From the NCBI GenBank assembly GCA_022559845.1, contig JAHNEJ010001927.1, forward strand, positions 62,001-126,000: a DNA stretch of 64,000 bases, in the 5' to 3' direction. Positions 11,463 to 24,800 of the stretch are shown piece by piece. Every line of letters starts with the position of its first letter. Positions within the stretch are counted from its first letter, which is position 1. The position numbers and the translations under genes are program-made. Under the pieces are notes generated by a model. That model had not been told where the DNA came from and made no database searches. It saw only the letters and a list, made by a program, of their open reading frames with translations. This DNA is from Amorphophallus konjac (taxonomy: Eukaryota; Streptophyta; Magnoliopsida; Alismatales; Araceae).

Positions 11463-13181
11463 GACAAATGTCATAAAATAAAATAGCCAGGTACGTAGTT
11501 ATACGATGTTTTATGACGAAACAAAACAAGTCTAGAAGGAAAAAAAAACAAGTCTAGAAGAAAAAATGTAAGGAGAGAGAGCATCCTCCCCTGAAATCTG
11601 CTCCGAAGAACCAGGACGAAATTTTAGGATACACTAATATCACACACAGAAAGCGGCAGTTCTTCAAGTACGTACGATAACTGCCGTGCTAATCACGAGC
11701 AAGTCTAATAAATAACACACATCTTAATAGCGCAAATTAAACTAGCTAGGTGGCACCCCGTTTCTTTAGGCTTTGCCATATAGAGGGACTAGCTGCAGGT
11801 AGTTATCATTTGGAAGGGGTAAGATAAACATGACACTGCAATGCCAGTTTAGGGGAAATAGTGAATATTGCGGTGCAGAGCTATTCCAGTACGCAAAGGC
11901 CTTCATTAATTGGAAAACAACTAGCACGATTGTAATCCTAACAAAACTCATAAATTGTAATTACTAAAACAAGAATTTACCGTCATAGAGAGTACTTGGC
12001 CTGGGAATTAGTCATCTGGCTACAAATTTAAGGAAAAATGAAGTTGTTGGAGAAGCTTATCCCAGCCTCCCAGAAACACTTTTTAATCCAGATATATGAT
12101 ATCCCCACGTTGTTGGTACCCTTACATGCCCAATGTACGATCATCCTGATCCAGTCCTGCATGCAGTTTGAGAACCCAGAATATATGGCAAAGAGAGCAT
12201 CAAATCACCTCAAAAACAATATGACAAACACACAAAACTCCCATCTCTGCCAAGTACTGCCACACGCTGCTCGCTCATAACATGCCAAAGCTCACCTGCA
12301 ATTCTGTCGCCCCCGAAGGTCTGAGCCGTGGGGTGTAATTTATCCACCTCGACCTTTAAGGTGATCAGAGTTAATTGGATACACACAAAAGAGATGGAAA
12401 GGTGATGCTGCGGAACAGTTTTAATTCCCATGAACACGGCAGTTATATCATCCTCACTAAAATTAGAATGTATGCAAACAAAATAGATGAAGGAGATGCA
12501 TCGAGCAAAAGGAATTAATAGGCCGTCTGTTCAGGCATTTCTCCCACGTCGTAATTAATTAGTTCTTCTACATGTTCAATACATATATATATATATGTAC
12601 ATATATGATCACCCAATGCTGCATTTATTATAGAAGCCAGATTAATATGTGGAAATAGAGAAGCACCAAATCATCTCGAAAGTCCTCTGAGAATTAGATG
12701 CACAGAGAGTTAATTAACAGCATGGCAAATTAAGCTTCCAGGAGCCAAGCATTACAGTACTCACCTCACAACATGCATGCCTCATTTCACCTGTAATATT
12801 TTTTCTTTCCCCCAGATATATACTAGATCAGAACTGGTGTTTGATTCTCCACTTCAACCAAATAGTCATCAGAACTCGAGACGTACAAAAAGAAGGAGAT
12901 CGATTTGTCGCAGTATACAACAGTGTCTCAAGAACAATATGGCACCGATATTGGTGCCCTCTCACCATGATACTATAGGTTAATTATACAACAAAATCAT
13001 ATGAAGAAGTTGTATATGGATCGCAAAAGGAATATATATGCCTCGTATGTTTGAAGCTCGTTTTCCCTTTCACAGAAAGTCATGGGGGAAGAGATGAACG
13101 GCAGCTATACAAAGAAAGAACATTTTTTTTTGAGAATTTATATCTATATATAGACGTGAAATTATGTTCTTCATAAATATC

Positions 13182-13739
13182 TTAGGGTTCATGATGACCT
13201 AGTCGAAGCTCCAAGTCCAATCCGCCATCCTCCTCGCCCTGCCTCCGCCGGCCATCTTCTCGGTTGCCGTCCACGTGGACGCCCAGCCCCAGGTGCAAGT
13301 CCCCCCCGAACAGCCTCAGCTCCCTTCGCCTCTGCCACACGCCGCCGCCCTCAGCAGGCCGCGGCCTCGCCTCCCTCGCTGCTGCCATGGCCGACGATGA
13401 CGACCCACCCGGGAAGTACATGGGGTAGCCCCTCGGCGGCTCGTAGGTCGGAGGGGGGACGGGCGCCCTGTAGTTCTGATGCCGCTGGAGATAGTCGGAG
13501 TTTTCGGAAGTCTCCTCGTGATCCGGCCTCGGCGGCTGCCGGATCCTGGCGCGATCCCTCCGGTGGATGTTCATGTGCCCACCGAGGGCCTGCGCGCTCG
13601 AGAACCCCCTCCTGCAGAACATGCACTCGTAGGGGCGACCGGTTCCGGTGTCGTCGTCGTCGTCGTCAACCTGCTCAGGGGACTCGATGTCTTCGCTCGA
13701 CGCCTTGGAATTATACTCCTTGTGATGAATGCTCTCCAT
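13182..13739 (-). CDS. C2H2 single zinc-finger transcription factor (SUPERMAN/TAC1-like) with EAR motif
   Basis: An intact single-exon gene of 185 aa. An acidic N-terminus with an Asp run (residues 26-30, from a GTC microsatellite) precedes one plant C2H2 finger at about 37-60: Cys39, Cys42, His55, His59, with the signature [16 protein letters not shown] Pro-rich and Arg-rich middle follows. The C-terminus carries LDLELRL (174-180), the LxLxL EAR repression motif. Known relatives (TAC1, RBE, KNUCKLES, SUPERMAN) are nuclear regulators, mostly repressors, of organ development, cell division or telomerase expression. Finger and tail look closest to TAC1-like members, but paralogue identity is uncertain. 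The start at 13739 is the first Met and places the finger normally. It is divergent in codon composition from the nearby TEs and shows no lesions. Confidence 0.88.
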   Translation of the reverse strand: MESIHHKEYNSKASSEDIESPEQVDDDDDDTGTGRPYECMFCRRGFSSAQALGGHMNIHRRDRARIRQPPRPDHEETSENSDYLQRHQNYRAPVPPPTYEPPRGYPMYFPGGSSSSAMAAAREARPRPAEGGGVWQRRRELRLFGGDLHLGLGVHVDGNREDGRRRQGEEDGGLDLELRLGHHEP

Positions 13740-13759
13740 GTCGATCGAACAACGCTACC

Positions 13760-13774
13760 TATATATATATATAT
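13760..13774 (-). promoter_or_regulatory. TA-repeat just upstream of the zinc-finger start codon
   Basis: (TA)n ends about 21 bp before the ATG. It is either a close TATA box or a microsatellite in the 5'UTR. A second (TA)n at 14268-14297 and a CT-rich run (14080-14104 on this strand) lie further upstream, a layout common in plant promoters. Confidence 0.3.
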
Positions 13775-14079
13775 GCCCTCCTGGTTGGAGATCGCGCGGT
13801 GTGGACGAGAGCTGATCGAAACTCCCCAGAGCTTGATACTACGTACTGGGCGGGGTGGTGGACGCACTCAGAGGGGAGGAATAGCATCAGGTTCACAGAA
13901 ATGGGAAGGGAAGGGAGGAACTGGGGGTCGGGGTGGAGATGGGTCTTATGTAGACAGGTCTCAGAGGAGAGAGGAGCAGGCGTGGGGGAGAGAAAGAGAC
14001 AAGTTTGTGACATTGCTATTGTCATCTCCGTTCTCCCGTTGAAGACCGGTGAGGCAGAGACACGGTTGTGACGTGCAGA

Positions 14080-14104
14080 CAGAGAGAGAGAGAGAGAGAG
14101 AGAG
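14080..14104. repeat. (GA)n microsatellite in the zinc-finger gene upstream region
   Basis: A GA run, reading as CT on the gene's strand, about 340 bp before the ATG. CT/GA tracts of this kind are frequent in plant core promoters. Confidence 0.85.
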
Positions 14105-14267
14105 TATAATTAATATCATTTTAGGCCGGCTGAGGGGGGCGGATCCACCATGATCACCACCATATGTTGCTTTCTCCTTCGGACGTACGACTTGATTTAT
14201 TTGGAATCCCATGTTCCACCAATTCCTGTAGCTAGCGCTGTGTGTTAATTTGTCATAATTAGCCAGC

Positions 14268-14297
14268 TATATATATATATATATTATATATATATAC
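14268..14297. repeat. (TA)n microsatellite
   Basis: An alternating TA tract with one interruption, about 530 bp upstream of the zinc-finger ATG. Confidence 0.85.
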
Positions 14298-14729
14298 ATG
14301 TTGACGTGGTAAGAGCTCTGGTTACATAGGAGGGCAGGGGGTGGCGACCGACGACCTCGGCTTATTCTTCCCTCTTCTTCCCCGTCTCCATCTCTGCCAA
14401 CACCTTAATTTCCAGAGTTAAAAAGCGTATATATGACATAGATGGAAGCACGCGCGCAGACCCCACCCCATGACTCAGAACTTCTCTGTAGCTTTTAGTT
14501 AGGTCTGCAGGCCTCAACGTGGACATCAACTTCACGTCCCAAGTGCTGAAAACAACGAGAACGTACACTCCATTTCTGAAGGAGAAAATCAAACCACAGC
14601 TATTTTATGTTCGATAATGTTAATTTGGTCTTCATGTATATATATATATATATGAACATTTCTCATATATATATATAATTTTTATTAATTAATCGCTTTC
14701 TTCTTTCAGTTCATAAAATTGTAGTTGGA

Positions 14730-14730
<1 letters not shown>

Positions 14731-14812
<82 letters not shown>
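14731..14812. repeat. Compound (CT)n-(AT)n microsatellite
   Basis: About 58 bp of CT, with two CTAT interruptions, is followed directly by about 24 bp of AT. Confidence 0.95.
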
Positions 14813-15712
14813 GCTTGTCACATCCCTGCAAGTCCTCCGTAATAATTGATCCTGCAAATATGCCCCCCCCCCCCCCACACCCAATCCATGCACCTTACAT
14901 ATGACGAAGATGTAAGGGATCATAAACTCCATTTCATTGTTCTAAGACTAGCAATTACTCCGGGTCCAATAATTAACATGAAATAAATAAATATATATAT
15001 TTATGACGAATAGATTATGACGGATGCATCTATGATAATCCCATCCGCGTTCCCATAAATTGCATCCCAATTGACGGGGCCTAATTAATTTGTATCGTCG
15101 GCTCGTGCGTTGTACATGGATATACGTTCCCATGCCATGAAGGACGTCGAAGTGACGAATTAACTTGCGATTCCTCTATCTCTACGTTGTTTTCCCTTTC
15201 GCCAACCAATCTTCTGTATGTTCATCATCAATAGTTTTTCTTTTGTGTACGGCATACGGACCATGCTAGGTAGCATTAATTACAGTTCATCGAACGGAAT
15301 CAAGGTGCGGCAATTGTTTATGGGCATCTTTGTTTCTTGATTATTGGGGAACACACTACGTGCATGAAGGGGCGGCGCCGTGTATCCAAATTAAACTCGC
15401 GTTAATTTGTCTGCCAAAACTCGATCGATTGAAACGAAGGGAGATATTAACATTAATGTTGTCGCAGCAGTATGGCAGTGTCCATATGCCTTTCCCTATT
15501 GCATGTATGTACGGATCTGCTGAAATAGAGACTTTTATAAGAACAAGTCACTCTTATCTCTCTCTAGCTGGTGTTGGCACTATGGACGCTGCGCATTACT
15601 CGAGCCTATGGACTTGCTATTGAGCTATATACATTCAGAAATATGTGGTGTTGACACTGGACGATAACTAACAAATGCATATACACCTACATACATACAT
15701 GTATATATGTTG

Positions 15713-15713
<1 letters not shown>

Positions 15714-15745
<32 letters not shown>
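15714..15745. repeat. (GA)n microsatellite
   Basis: A GA run of about 32 bp in intergenic DNA. Confidence 0.9.
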
Positions 15746-15746
<1 letters not shown>

Positions 15747-16291
15747 AGTACCCACATTATTTTGTTTCATGCGTGCGAATATATATATGTAGGTCATCGA
15801 GAATGAACATAATTGTATAGTTAGCGACAATAGGAGCGCCCCAAGTCCCGGGAATTTAATATTTAGTTGTCCTGTTGACACTAGTTTGTCTTAGATGTCT
15901 CGTGAGCTTCTGCAGACCCACTCGTGCGAACAAAATAGTCGGACGTCGGCCAGTGAAGGATTTGAGAAATTGAGGAGCCAGATTAAACAAGAGGGCAGTC
16001 CACGTGAAGTACAACTAAGATAGACCCCTTCAAACAACTCTACTTTCGAGAAAAAAAGAACTAGTGTCACGGCCGGCAGAATGAGAGAGAGATGGATGTT
16101 AGTGCTGTTGCACCACAATTCAATTTTGAACGCAGGTGGAATGGCATGCAGCCCTATATTTCCCACGGGAATGTCACAAACAATGGCTCACGCGGTTTTG
16201 AGGCAGATCTTTTAGTCTCATGCTCCCCACATATCTCAAGACTTACATATCCCAGATCTATGACCCCTAAAATGATACGTCAACATCTAAG

Positions 16292-17014
16292 CGAGGAGGA
16301 AGAAAATTGTCATGCCCGTTCTAGTCCATTATCACCTGACCCACAATCTAGAAATTAATGTCGCTAATCAACGCCCACTCAAGACTGACCGACTCACGGA
16401 CACGGATACTCCGCATACGTGCGCGCACCAGGCGCCATCAATGCCCTCATTCGAGAGACCGTTATTGCCATAATCGCGGAGTTTACCTCGACAAGTGTCG
16501 AGTCTTCACCCTCACCGCCGGAGCCCTCGCCGTCACACGCACATCTTCACGGCGTCCACTATAACACCACCCTTCCAACTCTCAAAGAGCAGGTGAGAAA
16601 GTAACCGACGATCCCATAATCGGACAGTCTATTATTTCACCAATCACGACTCCGCTAAGTCAGGAAACATACACATTCAAAGTAAATCCTATATATATAA
16701 CCCTGAAAAGATAGCTAGAGGTATGCAATTAAGCCTACAGATAATCTCCCTCTCCATAACTCTCACTTCGAGCATTCTCTTCACATTCTGAGCACTTCTC
16801 TTCACGATTCCTATCTCTTTCTCCTTCACTCGAGCAATTTACTGACCTGAACATTGGAAGGTTGCTCCATGAGATTTCACCCAAGACTCCTTATGATGTG
16901 CTATCCGTCAGTTGCAAGTTACCCCTGGACAACCGATCTCTCTCTCTCTCTCTCATCAAAAAAAATCATAAAAACATGAAACGAGATTCCAGAGGTCATA
17001 TTTCAGTCTCTACA
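16292..17014 (+). repeat. Diverged solo LTR related to the Tat-type element at 29351-39755
   Basis: It aligns over its length with that element's LTRs: GAGGAGG start, AGTC/ATC-rich left part, CCACTCAAGACTG block, TCTCAAAGAGCAGGTGAG block, CGAGCATTCT/CACTTCTCTTCAC repeats, and an end reading GAGATTCCAGAGGTCATAT then TCTCTACA. No PBS or internal region follows, and no matching 5-bp duplication is visible. An old solo LTR or a fragment is likely. Confidence 0.7.
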
Positions 17015-17737
17015 ATTGGATCACACGGTCTCCAGCTATCCGTCTCCTAAATTTTCATCCAAGATTGTTCATAATAGAGGGATTAAGCATTAATTATGAA
17101 AGAGAATACGCAAATCAAATATCGCACTCATCCCAATGAGCATTTTGTTAATATTATAAAATCGAAGATCCAAATCATAGATTTGAATTCACATCATGTC
17201 ATTTTAGCAACCGTGACCCACGCCCACGTTGCCCTTATCATGAATCCAGTGGTAACCTCAAACATACCCCCGCATGATGGACAATGAATAGGAAATAAAC
17301 GGCTGAAATATCAACATCGCTGCTTGCAGCAAATTTTATCCTTGGCAACGATCTGATCAGCCCGTTTGCCTGGACAGTTTAACACTGCGCTATATCTGTG
17401 TACCCCAGTAGTAACTACTTCTATTATTTTACTAGCGTTACTGTTTCCTTCCATTACTTGCAGAAGAGACGGCGTGTTCCTATGACAGAGCCTCCAGCAC
17501 CAAAACCTTCCTCAAGATGCCCTTTGATGAGCTCGCTGGCGGTTTCCCATCCTCATCCGAGCACGCAGAGTAACAACTCTTCAACAAATTTTACGAGACG
17601 GACTTACCGATAAGCTAGCGGTAAACGATGTCCGAGCTGATTAACATCCTTCACCCCATCTGTCCAATCAGGTGTGATTCAAATGAACCCTGTCATCCAT
17701 TCCGTCAGACCCCCACCTCTAAAGAACTCGCAGACCC

Positions 17738-18311
17738 ATTGTTTTAAAACTCGACCCAACCAGGCCGGTCAGATCAGTTGACCCGCGACCCAATCTTAAA
17801 ATCGAGTTGAAATCTTACCTAGATCGGTCAAGACCTAAAATCTGGCCAAACCCGGTTAACCCAACTCAACCCGGTTAACTCGGTCCAACCCAATAAAATC
17901 AATGTGACCCGACCGAGTTCAAAGCCTATTTCACATTTTCTAAGTTTCAATCATTAGATTAGGTTTTAATTTAACATGTAAATAAATATGAAAGATGAAG
18001 AGTCATCCTTGAAATTATATGATTTATGGTCTTAAACATTTAATGATATTAACACAAATTTTGGAAGTTGAAATGATCTTGATTCTAATTCTCTTTTTTC
18101 CTAGGTGAAGAAATAAACAAAGAAAACTTAAAATTTTAAGACTAAACTAGTGAACTCCCATCGTGACGCCATCCTATGAGACAATTTACAGGTCAAGAAG
18201 GAGAAAAGAAAATTATAGAGTGCAAAAAAGAAAGTGACTTTCATATTTCTTAATTACTACTTAAGGTATATTAATCCGAGTCAAGGTCCGGGTCAGATTT
18301 TAAAATATTGC
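17738..18311. mobile_element. Candidate MITE, 574 bp
   Basis: The ends form an imperfect inverted repeat (ATTGTTTTAAAACTCGACCC against the reverse complement of the right end, GCAATATTTTAAAATCTGACC). They are flanked by an 8-bp near-duplication: GCAGACCC at 17730-17737 and GTAGACCC at 18312-18319. The left part repeats motifs of the CAACCCGGTTAACTCGG type and the interior is AT-rich. An 8-bp duplication would fit hAT, but the ends are too diverged to be sure. Confidence 0.5.
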
Positions 18312-18515
18312 GTAGACCCATATGAGAAAGACTCAATTTCCATTCCATTGACACCTTCAAATCAAATTAATATTAGACGGTAACAACTTAAACTTGCCAC
18401 ATATCATACACTTGGAAACTTCACCTGTACATGTTTGCCTTCAACAATATCTGCCTTGTTTCAAACTCCGTTCTTCTTAGTTCCAGCAGGAGGCGATTCT
18501 ACCGGCCTTTAATCT

Positions 18516-18847
18516 TCATCTTCTCAGGTCGACCACAATCACACTGATGTTGTCCGAGCTCTTCCGTCCCAGAGCGAGGCGGGTGAGCAGTGTTGCTGCC
18601 ACGGAGCAGTATGACGGAGATGCATGCCGCTCAACCGAAGGGCTATCGGTCTCGGGATCGAGGCCGTCTGCGTTGGCATGCCGGCTCCCATCCTGGAGAC
18701 ACCGGCGTGTGACGTCGCACGCTAAGTCATTGGATAAGACGTCCCACAGGCCATCACTTGCGATAATCAGGAATTCGTCGTCGGCTGTCCTCTCGGTGAT
18801 GCTGATCTCGGGTTCGGCGATCACTATCGGCTTCAAGTACTTGTCTC
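18516..18847 (-). CDS. AHG1-like: AHG1-like PP2C exon 4
   Basis: Acceptor CCAACAG lies before GAGACAAG. The first two bases complete Gly319, followed by DKYLKP. It encodes DGLWD, a variable linker, [15 protein letters not shown] and the stop at 18516-18518. An in-frame extension upstream to 18938 is intronic, because it does not match the family. Confidence 0.9.
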
Positions 18848-21800
18848 CTGTTGGCATGCAGTTAGGTGAATCATTACATTCCCAGATGGCCAGACCATGG
18901 TTATTCTTACATGCTGTTTGGACACAATCATCATGCATTGCTCAACAGCCGGGATACTGGAACTTCCCGTGAACGCATAGTCACAATATTTAGCAATATA
19001 AATGGCAGAGATGCAGTTAGACTAGGAACGTATAGAGGTTGATACCAAAATACAAATGCCATTAACTGCAGAAACATATGTTCCAAGGCAATCCTTCAAC
19101 CTACAAAGGAAATATGACAAGCAGCTGGCATTTTCCCTAAGTCTTGTCTTGCCCTAATTTGTACGGCCATGTGGCCCGTGGACTGATGTTGGAGTTCTTG
19201 AATTGGATCATCCAACTCAAAAAAACTAAGGTGCTGGAATGGAGAGAGCTCCATTGTTTTAAACATGTTTTAATTTTGTCTCTTTTTAATAGGAAATTAT
19301 TCTAACATGCCCCCTCACGTATGTGCATGTTGATTTAAACTCTCTCACGTGGACTATGACAAACATAGGATGCGTAATCTAAATCATAATCATGGACTCT
19401 GATATTATGATAGAATCATTGAATTAAGAGAGGACTCCACTATTTTAATTTTAATTTTACTTTTGTCCCTTTCCGTACGAGACTATTCTAACCAGTGAAG
19501 ATATGAGTTAGGATCATGACTGCATCCATTTCAGCCCCGGGTCATTGAGTGCTGCAATTTTTGGGCAAAATTTCAAATCCTCCATGAAAGCCATTAGTTT
19601 TCTTCTCGGTCTATTGGCTTCTCAAGAGTCCCCTCATCATGTGATAAACCCATAATATTTAACTCATCGATCTAGCAGATTTTATAGTGTAGAATGCCTG
19701 AAGTACATATGATGTTCCACTGCAACTTCCCTACCCTAGTTTCTTCTTTGTCCACGTTATGCATCAGTGATTATCTGAATTAACCGTCCTGAAGTAAAAG
19801 GAAACAAAACTAAGATTGACCACGATCTGCCAGATCTAGACATCAGAAGGAAAATAACCCTAGAACTATGGTCCCATAGAACTTTAAAAGAAGTTTTATT
19901 GAATTTTGAAAAAAAAAGAAAAGGAATGGTACTTTGTAACCAAGTAGCCTTCTAAATTTGATGTTATCCCTCAAATCAGTGTATAAGCCTACATATCCTG
20001 AAACCATTGTATACCATCTCCAATATACCTACCATCACATCTGTCTACATAGCTCAACAACAGTTCGACTAACTCTTCAAAAGAAGCCTATTTTATCCAT
20101 ACACGGATGCTAGCGTGCCGTGCCCCCTGAAGGTGGTATCCAACACTCCCCAGCCATCACCCAATCTGAAGATCAGACAGGAAGGGAAGCTGAACTTAAG
20201 CTCTGTGCTCCTGCCCTCGAGAGCACTGAACTTAAGGTCAGCCTCCCAAAAGGCAGGGTGAACCTTGGCATCCAATCTGAAGACTGGACAACTGTGATGG
20301 AGTGTGGTTTGCCACACCCAAAGGAGTGTGGCTAGCCTGGCATGTTAGCATCCCTTTTACCCCTAAGATGATGCCAAATTGACCATGCTCAATCATCCAT
20401 TTAAAAAGAGGGGTAAGGGACCAAGGGGCTAGCATGCCACTTCAGAACTATGTGTAATGACCCAGTGACAAGGCTGCGCAATAAAGAGAGAGAGAGAGAG
20501 AGAGTTGGGATGCCCAAAGGAGCAACAAAGAACTAAAGAGGCTTTCAGGGATGTGAAGAGTTTTATCCAATTGTTTAAATATGGGATCAACCTCTCCTAT
20601 AATTTACCTTCAGAGTGGGAACGGAAGTCAAACAGACATCTTTTATGTGTTTTTAAGAAGTCCAAAGGATGTGTATATATTCCACTATTCCTCGGGATGC
20701 TTTCTTCCTAAACATTGGAGCAAGAGTTTATTGCCCGTGATCCCTTACATAAACCCAAGGGCTTGGATGAATTTCAACGCATGAAATAATACAATTTATC
20801 CCCCTTTTCAATTGCAAGAGTCTTTTTTTTCGTGTCACTTTCCTACTTCCATCACCACCTTACTTGCGACCGTGACATGATCAGAAAGTTCCCTACCAAA
20901 TCCACCCACAATTTCCCACTGCTTTTTCATTAACCCCATAAGGCACCTGCCATCCACCATGCCCAAATACAAGTTCTGACTGTCCTTCCGCAATTCCAGT
21001 CCCTTGTCTTGTCTCAAATCCAACCCATCACCTGCCCCAAATTCTCTTCCACCCATCCTTACAGCTTTGCCACCTCTCTCCACAAACATTGCCTTGTGTG
21101 ATGCCCAAGCCTTCTCCTTGCTCCAGGACTTTGATGATGTCCGCTATGCCCCCCTTCCTCCTATGACAACTCCCTCGTTGCTGTCAATAACTTGTTGGGC
21201 CTCGTCCAGGTCTTCAACACCAACTGAACATGCCTACTGCTCCATGCCTTCTGCATCACTAAGACAACACTACTAAGCCTCCTCACCATTCACAAAAGAC
21301 TACATCCACGCCAAAGCAGCCTCCCCCATGAGCCCGGTGTGATTGCTATGGGTCGTGGTTAAGTTTTTGAATGTCCATGCCCTGGTAGCTTCCTCACGGC
21401 CTTCAACCACGCGGACCTTTGGAGTGCATACTGCTCCTACCCTTGGTCTCATCGCTACTCCCAGCAGACAGGTCTAGGGGGTCATTGGGGGAGAAGATGA
21501 TCCACAGGATTAATTGCCACAATAATATGATGGCCTCCTGATCAGGAAGGTTTTCAATTGAAATTCCTTTAAAATCACCAAATGTGGATCTCTTTTTCTT
21601 TTTCTTTTTCTTTTTTTGTTTTTGTTGTGGGGGGGGAGAGAGAAGGCCAGCGATCAGCTGTCACTGCCCCAACTGGTCGAGATAAAGGAAGTGGGGGCCA
21701 AGTGAGCAAGCAGAACAAAAATTAATGTTGCTTACCCCCCTAAACATACCTACCTTTAGTGGAAATGAGATCTACACAGCAACCTGATCAAATTGCTGGA

Positions 21801-24800
21801 TTGATACCTTCTTACACTCTGACTTTTGAGAAATGGCCCATGGCCCCAGTCATGCAAAGGCCAATCTTAGCCCCTCCTTTTTCTGAAGATTTCCATTTAC
21901 TTGATTATTATTAACTTATTTATCCAATGACTTGTGATTTTATCAAGAGAAAACAGGACAGCCTGCAGCTATGTCATACCCAAAGTTCAATGCAGTTCAG
22001 GCAAAAGGCCCCCAATTCATCACTAACCTGAATTAGCGCACATGCTGGGGCTCGCTTCCGAATCTCTCAAATCCAACAATCAGTTTTCCGAATTTAACCT
22101 TTACCCCATTTACATTAGGTTTCAAATTTTCTGCCACACCCAAGCAGAGAAATCTTAAAAGCCAAGAAGAGCCTGAAACCACAAAAAAAAAGAAAATCTT
22201 AGAAAGGGACAGTCAACAGAACAGCCCTCCCTGAACACTTTGCAGTCTTTACAAAGACAACCAACTGTCACCCACTACCATTTGTTATTAGGCAGTTTGG
22301 CATTCAGTTATGAATGTGGATATTCTTGGCCTGCTACCTTCTCCTTTCCACTTTTTGTTGGGGTGTGAGAGGATGCACTCATGAAAAGAGCAGATACCAT
22401 CAAGGTATTGAAAGTACTGATCTCAAAGCAATAGCCCAGCCATTAGGAACTGATATAATGAAGGAAATAAAAGAAAACTCCAAATTGCTTTACATTAAAC
22501 ATACAGCGAACAAAGTACACTCGTATAAGCAAATCAAATGTACAAATGAAGACTACTAAGTTATAAGGCTCGTGTATAAACAAAGACTGATCACATTACA
22601 ACACTCTCTGTAATGTAAAAAGGGTATTCACATCACACGTGGATATAGCCTTATCAGGACATGGTGAAATCACAAGCTTTCCTTTCCAAAGGTGTCTCAA
22701 AGGAAGAGGTTTATGCAAACATCTGAAGAATGTGTGTTTGCCTACTCTTTCTTTCCTTGGTCTCCCTCCCCCCCCCCCCCAACGTAGAGAGATGATTTCC
22801 CTCCATTTTCCTCTATAAAATTAATCGCCACCAAAAGAGAGAAGGTATAAAGGTAGTCCAGCAGTATAGGCTGCTCAGCTATTTAATGGGATCTACAGGA
22901 TAGCTAAGAACGTCCTAGATCCAAGGCTAGAAACAATAGTTGATCAGACAGCTTCTTGAAACAAGAGTTGTCTTCATCGATGCGACACTAATATAAGACT
23001 TCCAAGATTCCAGAAGAGAGAAGCTCCAGGGAAGGGGAATGTCCTCAAGGGTGTACCGCATCCTTTCGGGAGGCGGAATCCAGCGATCGGTTGCCTCTGG
23101 CCAACGGTGTGTCGGCAGAGGGACAAGGTCCCAGAGAGCCGCTCTAGTGTGCTTCCGCTGCCAAATGTCGGCCCATACATTGAGGTTCTGCAAAGTGCCG
23201 GAGAGGCTAATGGGCCATACTACATCCTATGCGGACGTCTTTCAGAGTTCCGAATCACTGCCGCAGGCACCACACAGTAGGGCGGAGTGTCTAGACATTT
23301 GGTCAGTTCCGACGGAGCTCATCCATGGTTGGATTGAGTGACTCCAACATTGCCTTATCTCGACACCTCTAGAAGGGGCTACAAACTCAGCGGAGTCAAG
23401 ACCCATCTCAATGATCGATGCGGGGGTTCAAGGCACTGGGAGGTCCGGAAGGTGCTGGCGGATGAACTCCTGGCGGTCGGACCAATGGTAGAGATGGCTC
23501 TGGCAGTGGCGGAAGCAGGTTTCATGGTCGCAAGAAGAGTTATCCTACTTCCCCAAAGGTGGACACTCGCGAGGGGATCCTATCCTACTCCTAGAGTGGT
23601 CAAGCCTGCACCTGAAGTTCGTAGGGCTACCCCTCGTCGTCTGCGACGAGATGGTGATATTTAGAGGTGAGCACGGTTTGGTTTGGTTTGGTTTGAAGAG
23701 AATTTTTCTCAAACCAAACCGAACCGAATTAAGGCTTCAACCCGAACCAAACCAAATTAATTTGAAACCAAACCAAACCAAACCGAATTAATTCGGTTTG
23801 GTTTGGTTTGGTTCGGTTTGAACCATATTCATCTCCTATTTTATAAATTAGATTGGATTCAAACAACGTTAGAGAAAGGGAAGGTAAAAGAATTTCTACC
23901 AAATAAAGTAAATATTAAAAAAATAACATACAAAGTTGTAACTTGTAAGAACAAGCTCCATAATATTTTCACATAAAAAACTAAGAACTTCAGTTACAGT
24001 AAAATAGAAGGTGATTTGAAATCTATTTCATAACGTCGGAAACCCCATTAGAATGGCGAGAATTGGACTTTTTAAATTCGGATTTATAGTTACATATACA
24101 TTTATATTAATTTGATAAAAATATTCTTAAATTCAGATTATTCGGTTCGGTTTGGTTTTGTTCGGTTTCTTAAACTTCAAAACCAAACCAAACCAAATTT
24201 TTTAATACGGTTCGGTTTGAACCCAAACCAAAATTTTTTAAATTTCAACCCAAACCAAACCGAACCAAATCGTTCGGTTCGGTTTGGTTTTCGGGTTGAA
24301 CCCGAATAATGCTCACCCCTAGTGATATCCCATGCCATCAGCAGCTTAGGGGTCCTAGATCCAAGAAGCCTCCAGTTCACACCGGTGGGCTCGTTGTTGG
24401 CAGAGGCATCCATCTGGACCTTTAGTCAGGGCAAGGTGCTACCAGTCATCTCTTTGGCTATAGGAGGTGAATCCTTTGTGGTCCGGGTGGTCGTCCAGGA
24501 GGAATGAAAGCGACGGCGGTCAGTAGTTGCAGAACCTAGGGCATCATTGCCTAGGACCGGAGGTAGGAGAAGAGCCTGTGATGGGGCCACATAGAGGCAT
24601 CCATGCGACTGGTTTGAATTTCGAACCAGGTAGGACGTCAGCAGGGAATGGCGGGCAGGGTGTGGAGTGTGGGCCCCCAAAGGCACTGATGGGTGGGCCG
24701 ACTGGCAGACAGGAACGGGCAACGAGCCAACAGTTGGAGCCAGGCCGAGGCCGATCCAAGCAAACTTGGTTGGACCGGCTCGGCAAGCTCAGCGGTCCAT

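Larger units (their letters stand above)
8301..13181. other. Gene-poor intergenic region
   Basis: No credible host gene was found. It contains a (GA)n microsatellite at 9117-9140, a 17-bp poly-C at about 9832-9848, (TA)n at about 10172, a TRIM-LTR relic (10455-10660) and a possible MITE (11230-11462). The longest frame, 9708-10124, is low-complexity around homopolymer tracts and has no domain. Confidence 0.5.

Noticed and set aside
13397..14071. Plus-strand 224- and 187-aa frames over the zinc-finger gene
   Set aside because: They mirror the GC-rich zinc-finger exon and run into a TA microsatellite. The minus-strand frame has the C2H2 and EAR motifs.
18547..18972. Plus-strand 141-aa frame over exon 4
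   Set aside because: It is antisense to the PP2C C-terminus and has no domain.
24605..24625. TTTCGAACCAGG as a tRNA B box
   Set aside because: No A box, acceptor stem or cloverleaf could be built around it, and it lies in degenerate LINE sequence.
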